DNA from: Marivirga aurantiaca
Lineage (GTDB): Bacteria; Bacteroidota; Bacteroidia; Cytophagales; Cyclobacteriaceae
NCBI RefSeq assembly: GCF_016679925.1
Contig: NZ_JAEQBW010000008.1
Span: forward strand, 1 to 64,000
Direction: 5' to 3'
Length of the DNA: 64,000 nucleotides
In this document: positions 45,882 to 54,670 of the stretch, in pieces
How the letters are laid out: each line of letters opens with the position of its first letter
Numbering within the stretch: position 1 is the first letter of the stretch
Position numbers and translations under genes: made by a program
Notes under the pieces: model-generated
Told to the model about the DNA's origin: nothing
Databases searched by the model: none
What the model saw: the letters and a program-made list of their open reading frames with translations, nothing else

Positions 45882-47138
45882 ATGGTCAAGAAGTACTTAT
45901 TGTTTACTTTCTTTTTATTGATATTGTTTCTTTCCGAAAGATACAATGCTAATGGGCAAACTCATAAATATGGTTTTGAGATAAAAGAAGGTAAAGACCG
46001 GATTTCTCTTCCTTTTAAAACGTATAGCAACTTAATTGTTGTGGATGTGTTGTTTCAGGGAGTAATTCCGTTGAAATTTATTGTCGATACAGGAGTGACC
46101 AATACTGTTTTGATCGATAAAATCTATAGCGATGTTTTGGATATTGTTCCGGACAGAAAGATCAGTTTAATTGGGGCTGCCGGAGGAAAAGAAGTAGAAG
46201 CATACATTGTAAATAGTGTAACCATCAATATGCAAGGTATAGATGGCACAAACATCCCGTTGTTGGTATTGAAAGAAGATTACCTAAAACTTCAGGAAAC
46301 TTTAGGCGTGAAGATTCATGGGATCCTTGGATATGACCTGTTCAAAAAATTCATTGTAAAGGTTGATTATGTGAATGAAACATTAACCTTTTATAATCCT
46401 TCTAAATTTAGAAAAAAGCTGTTTTGGTACCATTCCATAGAAATGAAAGTAGAAAACACTAAGCCCTATATCTTTTCCCCGGTTGTTCTGAAAGATTCAA
46501 CCACTGTTTTATCAAAACTTTTGATCGATACAGGAGCCTCTCAAGGTTTGATGCTTCATCAGAATAGTGATGATAAAATCAGTATTCCTGAGAAAAATAT
46601 ACGCGATGTCCTTGGTGCGGGAATTGCAGGAACTATTGAAGGGCATGTAGGAAGGGTGGAAAGCATTCAAATTGGGAAACATGTATTGACAGATGTTGTA
46701 AGTCGTTTTCCTGATAAAGGGACCTATAATGATGTGATTGAGGTTACTGAACGGCAAGGTACTATTGGCGGGGAAATTCTGAGAAGATTTCATCTTTACT
46801 TTGATTACCATAATGAGAAATTGTATTTCAGAAAAAACAAGAATTTTAGAGAGGATTTCGATTATGACATGAGCGGGATGAGTATCATTGCTAAAGGAGA
46901 AATTTTCTTGTCCCCCTATTATGAAATTGAAAGTGTAAGAAAAAACTCCCCGGCATACGAAGCGGGTATCAGGCCTAAAGATATTTTGATTTCGCTAAAT
47001 GGTATCAAAAGCACAGACTTAAACCTTTCCAGCATTAATAAGCTTCTTAGCAAGAAGCCTGGTAAAAAAGTGAGGGTAAAAGTTAAAAGAAATGATGAAG
47101 TTATTTCAGCAGTTTTTGTATTAGAAGCAGCTATATAA
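45882..47138 (+). CDS. Double aspartyl-protease (retropepsin-like) protein with PDZ domain
   Basis: A 418-residue protein with an N-terminal export signal (MVKKYLLFTFFLLILFLSE to NGQ). Two retropepsin-like halves each carry an Asp-Thr-Gly motif: Asp69 in FIVDTGVTN and Asp216 in LLIDTGASQG. A PDZ domain follows at about 325-410 (SVRKNSPAYEAGIRPKDILISLNG). The two motifs on one chain could form a pepsin-like active site without dimerisation. Family members are periplasmic or surface peptidases with unknown targets. Its 3' end overlaps the convergent receiver gene by eight bases. Confidence 0.87.
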   Translation: MVKKYLLFTFFLLILFLSERYNANGQTHKYGFEIKEGKDRISLPFKTYSNLIVVDVLFQGVIPLKFIVDTGVTNTVLIDKIYSDVLDIVPDRKISLIGAAGGKEVEAYIVNSVTINMQGIDGTNIPLLVLKEDYLKLQETLGVKIHGILGYDLFKKFIVKVDYVNETLTFYNPSKFRKKLFWYHSIEMKVENTKPYIFSPVVLKDSTTVLSKLLIDTGASQGLMLHQNSDDKISIPEKNIRDVLGAGIAGTIEGHVGRVESIQIGKHVLTDVVSRFPDKGTYNDVIEVTERQGTIGGEILRRFHLYFDYHNEKLYFRKNKNFREDFDYDMSGMSIIAKGEIFLSPYYEIESVRKNSPAYEAGIRPKDILISLNGIKSTDLNLSSINKLLSKKPGKKVRVKVKRNDEVISAVFVLEAAI

Positions 47139-47631
47139 ACATTCTCTTCAATCTTTTTCTACCTGTATAGTATTTGATCTTTAAGTATTTCTGGGTTTTA
47201 CGGAACCTTATTGCATTCATTAATGATAAATAAATTCTTTCTGGTGTAACAGACTCCTTTAACAAATATTCCTGTACGCCATGGGTAATTTCCTGAGTGT
47301 TTGTGGTTTTTAACAAGGTAATTGTCAAAGCTTCTTTTCCCAATAAATTAATTTTATCTATAAGGTTTTTTAATGGTTTTAGTCCCATATTATCATCAAT
47401 GATGATACAGTTTGGATCGTAGGTTGCTATTTTTTTTAAAGTGTCATCATCTGAAAAAGAAGTGTCAATCTTAAAAATTTTATCCTTTAAAGTTTGTAGA
47501 CCATTAAAGATGCCGCTCATTTCAATAGGATTATTTCCTACTAATAATACTCTTAGCGCCTCGCTGGGCTTATGAGATTTTATACGTTTTATAGATGGAG
47601 CATTCATAGCAGATCTTAAAGCAAATTTCAA
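47131..47631 (-). CDS. Receiver-domain-like protein, probably degenerate
   Basis: A 166-residue protein with a single CheY-like fold at about 26-140. The first strand reads ALRVLLVGNNPIEM, where active receivers have an acidic pair (VDDE/VDDD), so the Mg2+-binding acids are missing. The phospho-acceptor region CIIIDDNMG keeps an Asp. No output domain follows; the C-terminus is basic (KIKYYTGRKRLKRMFI). The start may be the internal Met at 47607. It may be a non-phosphorylated or adaptor-type receiver. It converges with the protease gene (8-base overlap). Confidence 0.65.
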   Translation of the reverse strand: MKFALRSAMNAPSIKRIKSHKPSEALRVLLVGNNPIEMSGIFNGLQTLKDKIFKIDTSFSDDDTLKKIATYDPNCIIIDDNMGLKPLKNLIDKINLLGKEALTITLLKTTNTQEITHGVQEYLLKESVTPERIYLSLMNAIRFRKTQKYLKIKYYTGRKRLKRMFI

Positions 47632-47791
47632 ACCATAATATAAAAAATAAAATATGTATGGTCTTAATTATTCATTACCTTTCTTCAACCTGATTTCTGG
47701 TGATATCATACATTTTCATATAAAACAGGTGGAGTTTATTATAATAAATATCTGATATATAACTTTTTAGATTCAATTATGTTGTGCAAAT

Positions 47792-49258
47792 ATGAAAATT
47801 TTATTAACAGGAGCAAACGGATATATCGGCAGGAGATTATTGCCGGTATTAATTAGACAGGGCCACCATGTGGTGTGTTTAGTAAGGGATAAGAGGAGAA
47901 TAGAATTAGAGGAAGGGTTGGTTGAAAAGGTGGAATTTTACGAAGCTGATTTGGTAAATCAGGAGCTATTGAAAGACTTGCCTCAGGATATTGATGTCGC
48001 TTATTATCTGCTACATTCCTTAGGCAGTTCTTCGAATGATTTTCATGAACTGGAGCAAAAAATTTCCATGAATTTTGTAGAGGCTATTGACAGAACCAAT
48101 TGCCAACAAATTGTTTATCTCAGTGGCATATCAAATGATGAGGGGTTATCAAAACACTTAAGTTCCAGGAAGAACGTTGAAGATATTTTAACCAAAGCAA
48201 AAGCACCCTTGACTACATTGAGGGCGGCTATAATAATAGGTTCTGGTGGGGCAAGTTTCGAAATTATCCGTGACCTGGTAGAGAAACTACCCATTATGGT
48301 GGCTCCTAAATGGCTCAAAACCAAATGTCAGCCTATTGCTATCCGAAATGTAGTTCAATATCTTTCTGATGTGTTAGTAAAGGAAGAGACTTATAACAGG
48401 ATTTTTGATATTGGTGGACCGGATATCCTTACCTATAAAGAAATGCTCCTCACCTTTGCAAAAGTAAGGAGACTTAAAAGGATCATCATTACACTTCCTG
48501 TACTTACGCCACGATTGAGTTCTTACTGGCTTCATTTTGTCACATCTACTTCATATAAAATTGCCCGAAGCCTGGTGGATAGTATGAGAAATGAGGTGAT
48601 AGTGAAACATACAGGCATTGAGGATATTGTACCCCAGCAGCTCATTTCTTATGAAGATGCCGTAAAGTTGGCTTTTGATAAAATTGCCCAGAATGAAGTA
48701 GTTTCCAGTTGGAAAGATGCGTTAGTGAGTTCTCAGATCAATGCTGATTTAATGGATTATATTCAAGTCCCTGTCCATGGCTGCTTAGTTGATCAAAGAA
48801 TAATGGATTTTGACAGGCCCAGGGAAGAAGTTTTAAATAACATTTGGAGTATTGGAGGGGACAGGGGATGGTATTACTGGGATTTTTTGTGGAAAATCAG
48901 AGGGATAATTGATAAAGCAGTAGGCGGGGTGGGATTAAGAAGAGGAAGAAGAAGTCCTAGCCAACTGGTGGCAGGAGATTCATTGGATTTTTGGAGAGTC
49001 CTTGTGGCAGATAAAAAAGAAGGCAGGTTGTTACTGTATGCAGAAATGAAACTTCCGGGAGAAGCGTGGCTGGAATTTCGTTTGGTAGAAGAAGATGGTC
49101 AGATCAAACTAAAACAAACGGCTACCTTCAGGCCTCATGGTTTATTGGGGAGATTGTATTGGTATAGTGTTTACGTATTCCATGAATTTATCTTTAAAGG
49201 TATGTTAAGCAGGATTGTTAGCTATAATGCTTCCAACAAAAAGGAATTGGCGGAATAG
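47792..49258 (+). CDS. NAD(P)-binding SDR protein with DUF2867 domain
   Basis: A 488-residue fusion. The N-terminal part (1-300) is an atypical SDR/NmrA-like Rossmann domain with TGANGYIG (residues 6-13), YYLLHSLG and IVYLSGIS. The C-terminal part (about 330-485) is a DUF2867 domain, with WSIGGDRGWYYWDFLWKIRG and the LPGEAWLEFRLV region. Similar fusions are common in marine bacteria; substrates are unknown. The 3' end overlaps the convergent glycosyltransferase gene by 37 bases. Confidence 0.85.
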   Translation: MKILLTGANGYIGRRLLPVLIRQGHHVVCLVRDKRRIELEEGLVEKVEFYEADLVNQELLKDLPQDIDVAYYLLHSLGSSSNDFHELEQKISMNFVEAIDRTNCQQIVYLSGISNDEGLSKHLSSRKNVEDILTKAKAPLTTLRAAIIIGSGGASFEIIRDLVEKLPIMVAPKWLKTKCQPIAIRNVVQYLSDVLVKEETYNRIFDIGGPDILTYKEMLLTFAKVRRLKRIIITLPVLTPRLSSYWLHFVTSTSYKIARSLVDSMRNEVIVKHTGIEDIVPQQLISYEDAVKLAFDKIAQNEVVSSWKDALVSSQINADLMDYIQVPVHGCLVDQRIMDFDRPREEVLNNIWSIGGDRGWYYWDFLWKIRGIIDKAVGGVGLRRGRRSPSQLVAGDSLDFWRVLVADKKEGRLLLYAEMKLPGEAWLEFRLVEEDGQIKLKQTATFRPHGLLGRLYWYSVYVFHEFIFKGMLSRIVSYNASNKKELAE

Positions 49259-50247
49259 AAAAAGTGTGTCTGTTCCCTTATGATCCTTTCAATTATAAGC
49301 GAAGTTTGATTGGGAAAATCAAGTATAGGAACATGGGAGTCTTCTAAAAATCTTTCTATTTCAGCAATATGCTCATATTGAAGGCTTGGAATAACCGGTA
49401 TACCCATTTCTTCTAATGCAGCTGCATTACATGCCTGCTCATATTGTCTTTTCATGGGGATTACCATCAGTTTTTTCCTTAGGAACAATGCTTCTGCCGG
49501 GCCTTCAAATCCTGCACCACACAACACTCCAATGCAAGATGACAGGCTATCGATAAATTTCGTATTATCAATAGGGTAGATTTTAACATTGTTAATTTCT
49601 TTTTCATGTTGGGAGTGTTTGGAGAATACTTCCCATTGAGCCGGTAAACCTGATAAAATACCAATAAGTTTTTCCTCGCTGTAAGCCGGTAAGTACACAG
49701 TGTAGTGGCTGCCTTTGGTAGGAATCATCTGTCTAATGCTATTTCTTATTATGGGATAAAAAATATTTTCTGAGTAAGGTTTAAAATGAAAACTGTATTG
49801 AGAAGTTGATGGAGCATAATATTTCAATACAAAGAATCCAATGTTATCTTTTCTCTTTGGTTTAGGAGCATCAGGATGAACAACAGCTGATTGATGACTT
49901 AGCGAAATACATTGTTTGCCCTTCAGGAAACATGCCCATGCACTTAGTGGTTCAAAATCGTTTATAACTAAATCGTATTGGCTAATGTTGAGTGAAATCA
50001 AATCTTTAAAGAACCTGATGATCCTGGCTTGACGGAAAGTTTGAAGAAAGTCTATACCTCCTTTCTTTCCAAAAACAAAGCTTAAACCATGGAATTGGAA
50101 ATCAACAGGAAAGCCTAAATCAACATCAGATTGGGAGCCACTAATAAGGATTTCCAGCTTCCCATAATTTTTTAAAACAGGAATTATATCCCGTGCCCTG
50201 CTAATGTGTCCATTGCCGGTTCCTTGTATGGCGTAAAGTATTTTCAT
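49222..50247 (-). CDS. Glycosyltransferase, MurG/GT28-like
   Basis: A 341-residue protein starting at ATG 50247 (MKILYAIQGTGNGHISRA), which is the typical N-terminal glycosyltransferase GT-B motif; a longer frame to 50373 adds nothing family-like. The C-terminal UDP-sugar-binding pattern is visible in LCGAGFEGPAEALFLRKKLMVIP followed by QYEQACNAAALEEMG. It is a cytoplasmic or membrane-associated enzyme of unknown acceptor. Overlaps the convergent SDR gene by 37 bases. Confidence 0.85.
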   Translation of the reverse strand: MKILYAIQGTGNGHISRARDIIPVLKNYGKLEILISGSQSDVDLGFPVDFQFHGLSFVFGKKGGIDFLQTFRQARIIRFFKDLISLNISQYDLVINDFEPLSAWACFLKGKQCISLSHQSAVVHPDAPKPKRKDNIGFFVLKYYAPSTSQYSFHFKPYSENIFYPIIRNSIRQMIPTKGSHYTVYLPAYSEEKLIGILSGLPAQWEVFSKHSQHEKEINNVKIYPIDNTKFIDSLSSCIGVLCGAGFEGPAEALFLRKKLMVIPMKRQYEQACNAAALEEMGIPVIPSLQYEHIAEIERFLEDSHVPILDFPNQTSLIIERIIREQTHFFYSANSFLLEAL

Positions 50248-50397
50248 GCTGAAAGATACTCCTACACTATGACCTGAATTTGACGCAAATATTAAAAAAC
50301 TATGATCAGAAGCTATCTTTACAATAACCGAAACAAGAAGTAAAAACAATTTGCATCTTAATTGGCTTATCATTCGAACCTTTATTATTTTTTATCG

Positions 50398-50405
50398 TAT
50401 TTTTG
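50398..50405 (+). promoter_or_regulatory. Candidate -7 element for the SulP operon
   Basis: TATTTTTG matches TAnnTTTG, 8 bases upstream of the ATG at 50414. The -33 element is weak (TTCG at 50373-50376). Confidence 0.45.
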
Positions 50406-50413
50406 CATTTCGA

Positions 50414-50767
50414 ATGAAAATTTCCCAGCTCATAGCCCTAATGTTTATCATAAGCTTATTAAATGTAGCTTTCATACCACAGCTATGCCTTTCCGCAGTT
50501 CAGGAGCTAAATAATAAAGGAATAGCAGGGGATCTTGACGATGGATCAGATATCGGCCTTAATATATTTGAAGAGGAGTCGAAGGAAGGTCACGAAGAAA
50601 ATAAAACCGGTGGTGAAAATTTTGGAAAGATTTTCGATAAAATTACTACACTGAATAAATTTAATCCTCTCTTTTTACCAGGTTCTTTATCAGGACAGGA
50701 ATACCCATTTCATCACTACACTTCACTTATATTAACTCCTCTTTCCCCGCCACCTGACTTAGTTTAA
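50414..50767 (+). CDS. Small exported protein heading the SulP operon
   Basis: A 117-residue protein from ATG 50414 with a hydrophobic export signal (MKISQLIALMFIISLLNVAF). The middle is acidic (GDLDDGSDIGLNIFEEESKEGHEEN) and the C-terminus is unusual: YPFHHYTSLILTPLSPPPDLV, with a His pair and a Pro-rich tail. I do not recognise a family. The frame's earlier ATG-like starts add a non-family extension. It is 52 bases before the SulP transporter and in the same direction, so it may be an accessory or leader protein of that operon. Confidence 0.6.
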   Translation: MKISQLIALMFIISLLNVAFIPQLCLSAVQELNNKGIAGDLDDGSDIGLNIFEEESKEGHEENKTGGENFGKIFDKITTLNKFNPLFLPGSLSGQEYPFHHYTSLILTPLSPPPDLV

Positions 50768-50819
50768 TATAAGTACAGGAAATTAATTAATCAATAAATT
50801 ATAATTACAAATTCTTAAT

Positions 50820-52391
50820 ATGGATAAGTCCAAATTTAATAGGCTTACGGGTCTAAATCTCTCCTATTTTAAAAATGATGCCCTGTCCGGAATAGTGGTG
50901 TTTTTGGTGGCCTTGCCACTTTGTTTAGGAATAGCCCTGGCTTCCGGGGCACCTTTGTTTTCAGGTATTATAACTGGCGTTGTTGGAGGGGTATTAGTAG
51001 CCATGCTCAGTGGAAGCCAATTGGCAGTTTCAGGGCCCGCAGCGGGCTTGGCAGTAATTGTTTTAAATGCCATTGAGGATATAGGTTTTTTTGAAGGGTT
51101 TTTAGTAGCCGTTGTTTTAGCCGGAGTTATTCAATTAGTTCTAGGTTTCCTTAAAGCGGGAACAATCGGGAATTATTTCCCCTCATCAGTAATAAAAGGG
51201 ATGCTGGCCGCAATAGGTATTTTGCTCATAATAAAGCAAATACCTCACGCCTTTGGGTATGACAAGGACTATTTGGGAGATCTGGATTTTTGGCAGGTCA
51301 ATCATGAAAATGCTTTAAGTGCGATAGTAAATGCTTTTAATCAAATGAGCCTGGCAGCAGTTATTATTTCAATTGCCTCCTTGGCTATATTGATTGGCTG
51401 GAACTATCTTAAAATTAAATCATTAAAATCTATTCCTGCCCCTTTGCTGGTAGTGTTTTTAGGAGTTGCTATAAATCAACTTTTTATCTACTTAGGAAAT
51501 GGAATGGCATTGAGTCAGGATCATTTGGTGACAATTCCTGAATTGGGAACAGATACTAACTTTTCAGAATTATTCACTTTTCCGGATTTTAGCGTACTCT
51601 CTGATCCAAAAATATATACTATAGCAATAACCATTGCCATTGTGGCCAGTTTAGAAACATTGTTGAGTATTGAGGCAGTAGATAAATTAGATCCTCAGAA
51701 AAGAAGGACTCCTCTTAACAGGGAATTAAAAGCCCAGGGTGTGGGTAATATTTTTGCAGGATTAATTGGCGGTTTGCCCATGACAGCTGTAATTGTAAGA
51801 GGCTCAGTAAATATAAATTCAGGAGCTAAAACCAAGCTGTCTGCATTTTTGCACGGTTTATTTTTAATGGCGTCTGTTTTAGCCATTCCTCAAATTATTA
51901 ACCTCATCCCTTATGCAAGTTTGGCTGCCATATTATTGGTTACAGGTTATAAATTGGCCAACGCAGGCTTATTTAAACAAATGTACCGAACAGGTAGAGG
52001 CCAGTTTTACCCGTTCATTATTACGATTCTGGCTATTGTTTTTACCGATTTATTGATTGGTATTATCATAGGACTGGTTGTGGGTATTCTTAATATTTTA
52101 CTCAAAAACATGAAGAACACCTATTCATTTGATGCTAAATTGCACCAAGAGGGAGATCCTGTAAGATTAGTGTTGTCAGAAGAGGTTACTTTTCTTAACA
52201 AAGCCAGCATGGTGAAAACTTTGGATAGTCTGCCTGAAAACTCCCAGGTGATTATTGATGCAAGTAATTCAGTTTATATAGATTACGATGTTTTAGAGGC
52301 TATCACCACCTTTAAAAATGAAGGAGCCAAATACAAGGATATCCAGGTAGATTTCATTGGCCTTGAAAAATTTTACGACAAGTATAATTAA
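50820..52391 (+). CDS. SulP family anion transporter with STAS domain
   Basis: A 523-residue permease with about 12-14 transmembrane segments and a C-terminal STAS domain (about 440-523, VRLVLSEEVTFLNKASMVKTLD). The start LNLSYFKNDALSGIVVFLVALPLCLGIALASG is the SulP signature. SulP proteins carry sulfate, or in BicA-like members Na+-coupled bicarbonate. The beta-carbonic anhydrase gene that begins 6 bases after its stop supports bicarbonate as the substrate. It is in the inner membrane. Confidence 0.92.
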   Translation: MDKSKFNRLTGLNLSYFKNDALSGIVVFLVALPLCLGIALASGAPLFSGIITGVVGGVLVAMLSGSQLAVSGPAAGLAVIVLNAIEDIGFFEGFLVAVVLAGVIQLVLGFLKAGTIGNYFPSSVIKGMLAAIGILLIIKQIPHAFGYDKDYLGDLDFWQVNHENALSAIVNAFNQMSLAAVIISIASLAILIGWNYLKIKSLKSIPAPLLVVFLGVAINQLFIYLGNGMALSQDHLVTIPELGTDTNFSELFTFPDFSVLSDPKIYTIAITIAIVASLETLLSIEAVDKLDPQKRRTPLNRELKAQGVGNIFAGLIGGLPMTAVIVRGSVNINSGAKTKLSAFLHGLFLMASVLAIPQIINLIPYASLAAILLVTGYKLANAGLFKQMYRTGRGQFYPFIITILAIVFTDLLIGIIIGLVVGILNILLKNMKNTYSFDAKLHQEGDPVRLVLSEEVTFLNKASMVKTLDSLPENSQVIIDASNSVYIDYDVLEAITTFKNEGAKYKDIQVDFIGLEKFYDKYN

Positions 52392-52397
52392 TCGATT

Positions 52398-53033
52398 ATG
52401 CAACAATCATACGCAAGGCTATTTGAAAATAATAGAAAATGGGTCAGTGATAAGTTAAATCTTGATCCGGATTATTTCAAAAAAATGGCGGAAGGCCAGA
52501 AGCCAAAATATTTGTTTATTGGATGTTCAGATAGCAGGGTGCCTGCCAATGAAATTACTGGCACAGAACCGGGAGAAATGTTTGTTCACCGAAATATTGC
52601 CAATATGGTCGTGCATACTGATATGAACCTCATGTCTGTTTTGCAATATGCTGTACAGGTATTAAAAGTAGAACATGTCATTGTATGCGGTCATTATGGC
52701 TGTGGTGGAGTAGCTGCTGCCATGGGAAATAAAAGCCTTGGCCTTATTGATGCATGGCTGAGAAATATAAAAGATTCCTATAGTAAAAACAGGGATTATG
52801 TGGAAGCAGCGGAATCCGATGATGCCAGATTCAGACGTCTGGTTGAAAGCAATGTAAAGGAACAGGTTTTTAATCTGCACATGACAAGTATAGTGCAAAT
52901 GGCTAAAAATGCCGGGCAGGATCTACAGGTTCATGGCTGGGTGTATGACCTGCATGATGGGCTATTGAATGATCTGGAAATAGATCATGAAAAGCACTTT
53001 ACTGATTTTGATCTTTATGAATTTGATAAATAA
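52398..53033 (+). CDS. Beta-class carbonic anhydrase
   Basis: A 211-residue beta-carbonic anhydrase. The zinc site is Cys43, Asp45, His99 and Cys102 (GCSDSRVP and CGHYGCGGV), with the Asp/Arg pair in CSDSR. The length and HRNIANMV segment are typical. It converts CO2 and bicarbonate in the cytoplasm, which fits with the SulP transporter 6 bases upstream. A terminator follows. Confidence 0.95.
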   Translation: MQQSYARLFENNRKWVSDKLNLDPDYFKKMAEGQKPKYLFIGCSDSRVPANEITGTEPGEMFVHRNIANMVVHTDMNLMSVLQYAVQVLKVEHVIVCGHYGCGGVAAAMGNKSLGLIDAWLRNIKDSYSKNRDYVEAAESDDARFRRLVESNVKEQVFNLHMTSIVQMAKNAGQDLQVHGWVYDLHDGLLNDLEIDHEKHFTDFDLYEFDK

Positions 53034-53052
53034 TTAGACTTTAGAAAATCTT

Positions 53053-53089
53053 AAAAAGCCATTTCATTAATTTGGAATGGCTTTTTTTT
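53053..53089 (+). terminator. Rho-independent terminator after the carbonic anhydrase gene
   Basis: AAAAAGCCATTTC pairs with GGAATGGCTTTTT (53053-53065 with 53074-53086, one G-T wobble), followed by a run of eight T in total; it starts 20 bases after the stop codon. Confidence 0.85.
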
Positions 53090-53157
53090 ACAATCATTTT
53101 GTCCCATCCTGAAATAGCATTGCCCCAACTGCAAGCAAAAGAAAATAACACGACCTT

Positions 53158-53730
53158 TTATTCTACCTCAATATTATATTTCCCTAGCAGGCCTATTATT
53201 CCATTGTAAGAAAATTTCGCTTTCTTGATTCGGTTTCTTTCCGGATCAATACTATAGTTAAGAGCCTTCCTGAAATCTGACTTTTCCAGAAGGGTATTAT
53301 CGAAAGTAGCTCCTGATAAATCGGAATTGTCAAACACTGCGAAACTTAAATCACATTCAGAAAAATCCACTTCCAGAAGTTTACAAGCTGTAAAAGATGT
53401 TTTTTTGAGTTTTAATTTATAAAAAGAAGAGTTGTTCAGGATACAGTTTCTAAAGCTAACACTTAGTCCGAAGTCATTACAAGCTTCAAAATCCAAGCCC
53501 AGCATTTTACAATCAATAAATATTGCCTCACTAAGTGCTGTATGATTTAATTTGGCCAAACTTAAGTTGCAAAGTGAAAATTCACATGAAAGGAATTTAA
53601 TCTCAGAGAGGTCAGAGTTAGAGAAATCGCAGTTTACAAACGTACATTGTTCATATTCCCCTTTTGCAAGTGGGCTTAAACTAAAATCTGTTTTTTCAAA
53701 TATTTTGTCAGTAACGTAAACCTGTTCCAT
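53158..53730 (-). CDS. Pentapeptide-repeat protein, McbG/Qnr-like
   Basis: A 190-residue protein starting at ATG 53730 (the frame opens with TTG 53739). Pentapeptides of the A(D/N)LXX kind run through the chain (CDFSNSDLSEIKF, SGATFDNTLLEKSDFRK), forming a right-handed quadrilateral beta-helix. The C-terminus NYSIDPERNRIKKAKFSYNGIIGLL is like McbG and Qnr proteins, which mimic DNA and protect DNA gyrase from microcin B17 or quinolones. Whether this one binds gyrase is not known. Genes nearby are not linked to resistance. Confidence 0.8.
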   Translation of the reverse strand: MEQVYVTDKIFEKTDFSLSPLAKGEYEQCTFVNCDFSNSDLSEIKFLSCEFSLCNLSLAKLNHTALSEAIFIDCKMLGLDFEACNDFGLSVSFRNCILNNSSFYKLKLKKTSFTACKLLEVDFSECDLSFAVFDNSDLSGATFDNTLLEKSDFRKALNYSIDPERNRIKKAKFSYNGIIGLLGKYNIEVE

Positions 53731-53891
53731 GATTCTCAAATAATTAGTATTACAGGCCGTAAAAGTAAATTGATTTTATCCATTCTGAAATATTATTACT
53801 TATTACTTCAACTCTTATTTATTAACAGGCGTACAGATTATACAAACAGAGCTATTATTTTTCCTAACTGCCTTACGGAAACTATTACATT

Positions 53892-54614
53892 ATGCAAACA
53901 TACATCGGATGTTCCGGCTTTCATTATAACGATTGGAGAGGGAAGTTTTATCCCGAAAATTTACCCAGAAAGGAATGGCTGGCTTATTATGCACATCATT
54001 TTAACTCTGTTGAAATTAATACAACTTTTTATGGTCTTCCTAAAGAAGCAACTCTTAAAAATTGGTACGATCAGGTATCAGGTAATTTTAAATTCACACT
54101 AAAAGGCAGTCGGTTTATCACTCATATAAAAAAGATGACTAAACCTGAGGAATCTTTATCTAATTTTTATTATTCCATTGAAACATTAGGTGGCAAATTG
54201 GGCTGTATATTATGGCAACTACCGGGGTATATTCATAAGGATATGGAGAAGCTTGGTAAATTCTGTCAGGCTTTAAGCACAGATTATAATAATGTAATCG
54301 AGTTCAGACATAATTCCTGGTTTGATGAGGAGGTATATGAAGTACTTAAAAAGTATAATGTGAGTTTCTGCATGCTATCAGCTCCTGATGATTTAAGAAA
54401 TGATAGAGTTAATACTACAAATAAAGCATATTTACGTTTTCACGGAACTGAACAATGGTATAGCGGTTTATATTCTGAAGAGGAATTGAAAAACTGGGCC
54501 AAAAGCTTACAGGAAATGAAAGATCTGCAAAGCAGTTATATTTATTTTAACAACGATCAAAAAGCACGAGCTCCCGAAAATGCGAGGATGATGCAGGAGT
54601 TAATGAAAGGGTGA
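53892..54614 (+). CDS. DUF72 family protein
   Basis: A 240-residue protein with the DUF72 (YecE) signature at its start (YIGCSGFHYNDWRGKFYPENLP) and further marks VEINTTFYGLP, FKFTLKGSRFITH, FRHNSWFDEEVYEVLKKYN and YLRFHG near the end. The fold is a TIM-like barrel with no established activity. No signal peptide. It is transcribed towards the kinase-phosphatase gene; no terminator is seen between them. Confidence 0.9.
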   Translation: MQTYIGCSGFHYNDWRGKFYPENLPRKEWLAYYAHHFNSVEINTTFYGLPKEATLKNWYDQVSGNFKFTLKGSRFITHIKKMTKPEESLSNFYYSIETLGGKLGCILWQLPGYIHKDMEKLGKFCQALSTDYNNVIEFRHNSWFDEEVYEVLKKYNVSFCMLSAPDDLRNDRVNTTNKAYLRFHGTEQWYSGLYSEEELKNWAKSLQEMKDLQSSYIYFNNDQKARAPENARMMQELMKG

Positions 54615-54670
54615 TATTCTGAGAACATCCACTATGTAATTTCAACCTTACTTAAATCTCTGAATTCCCT

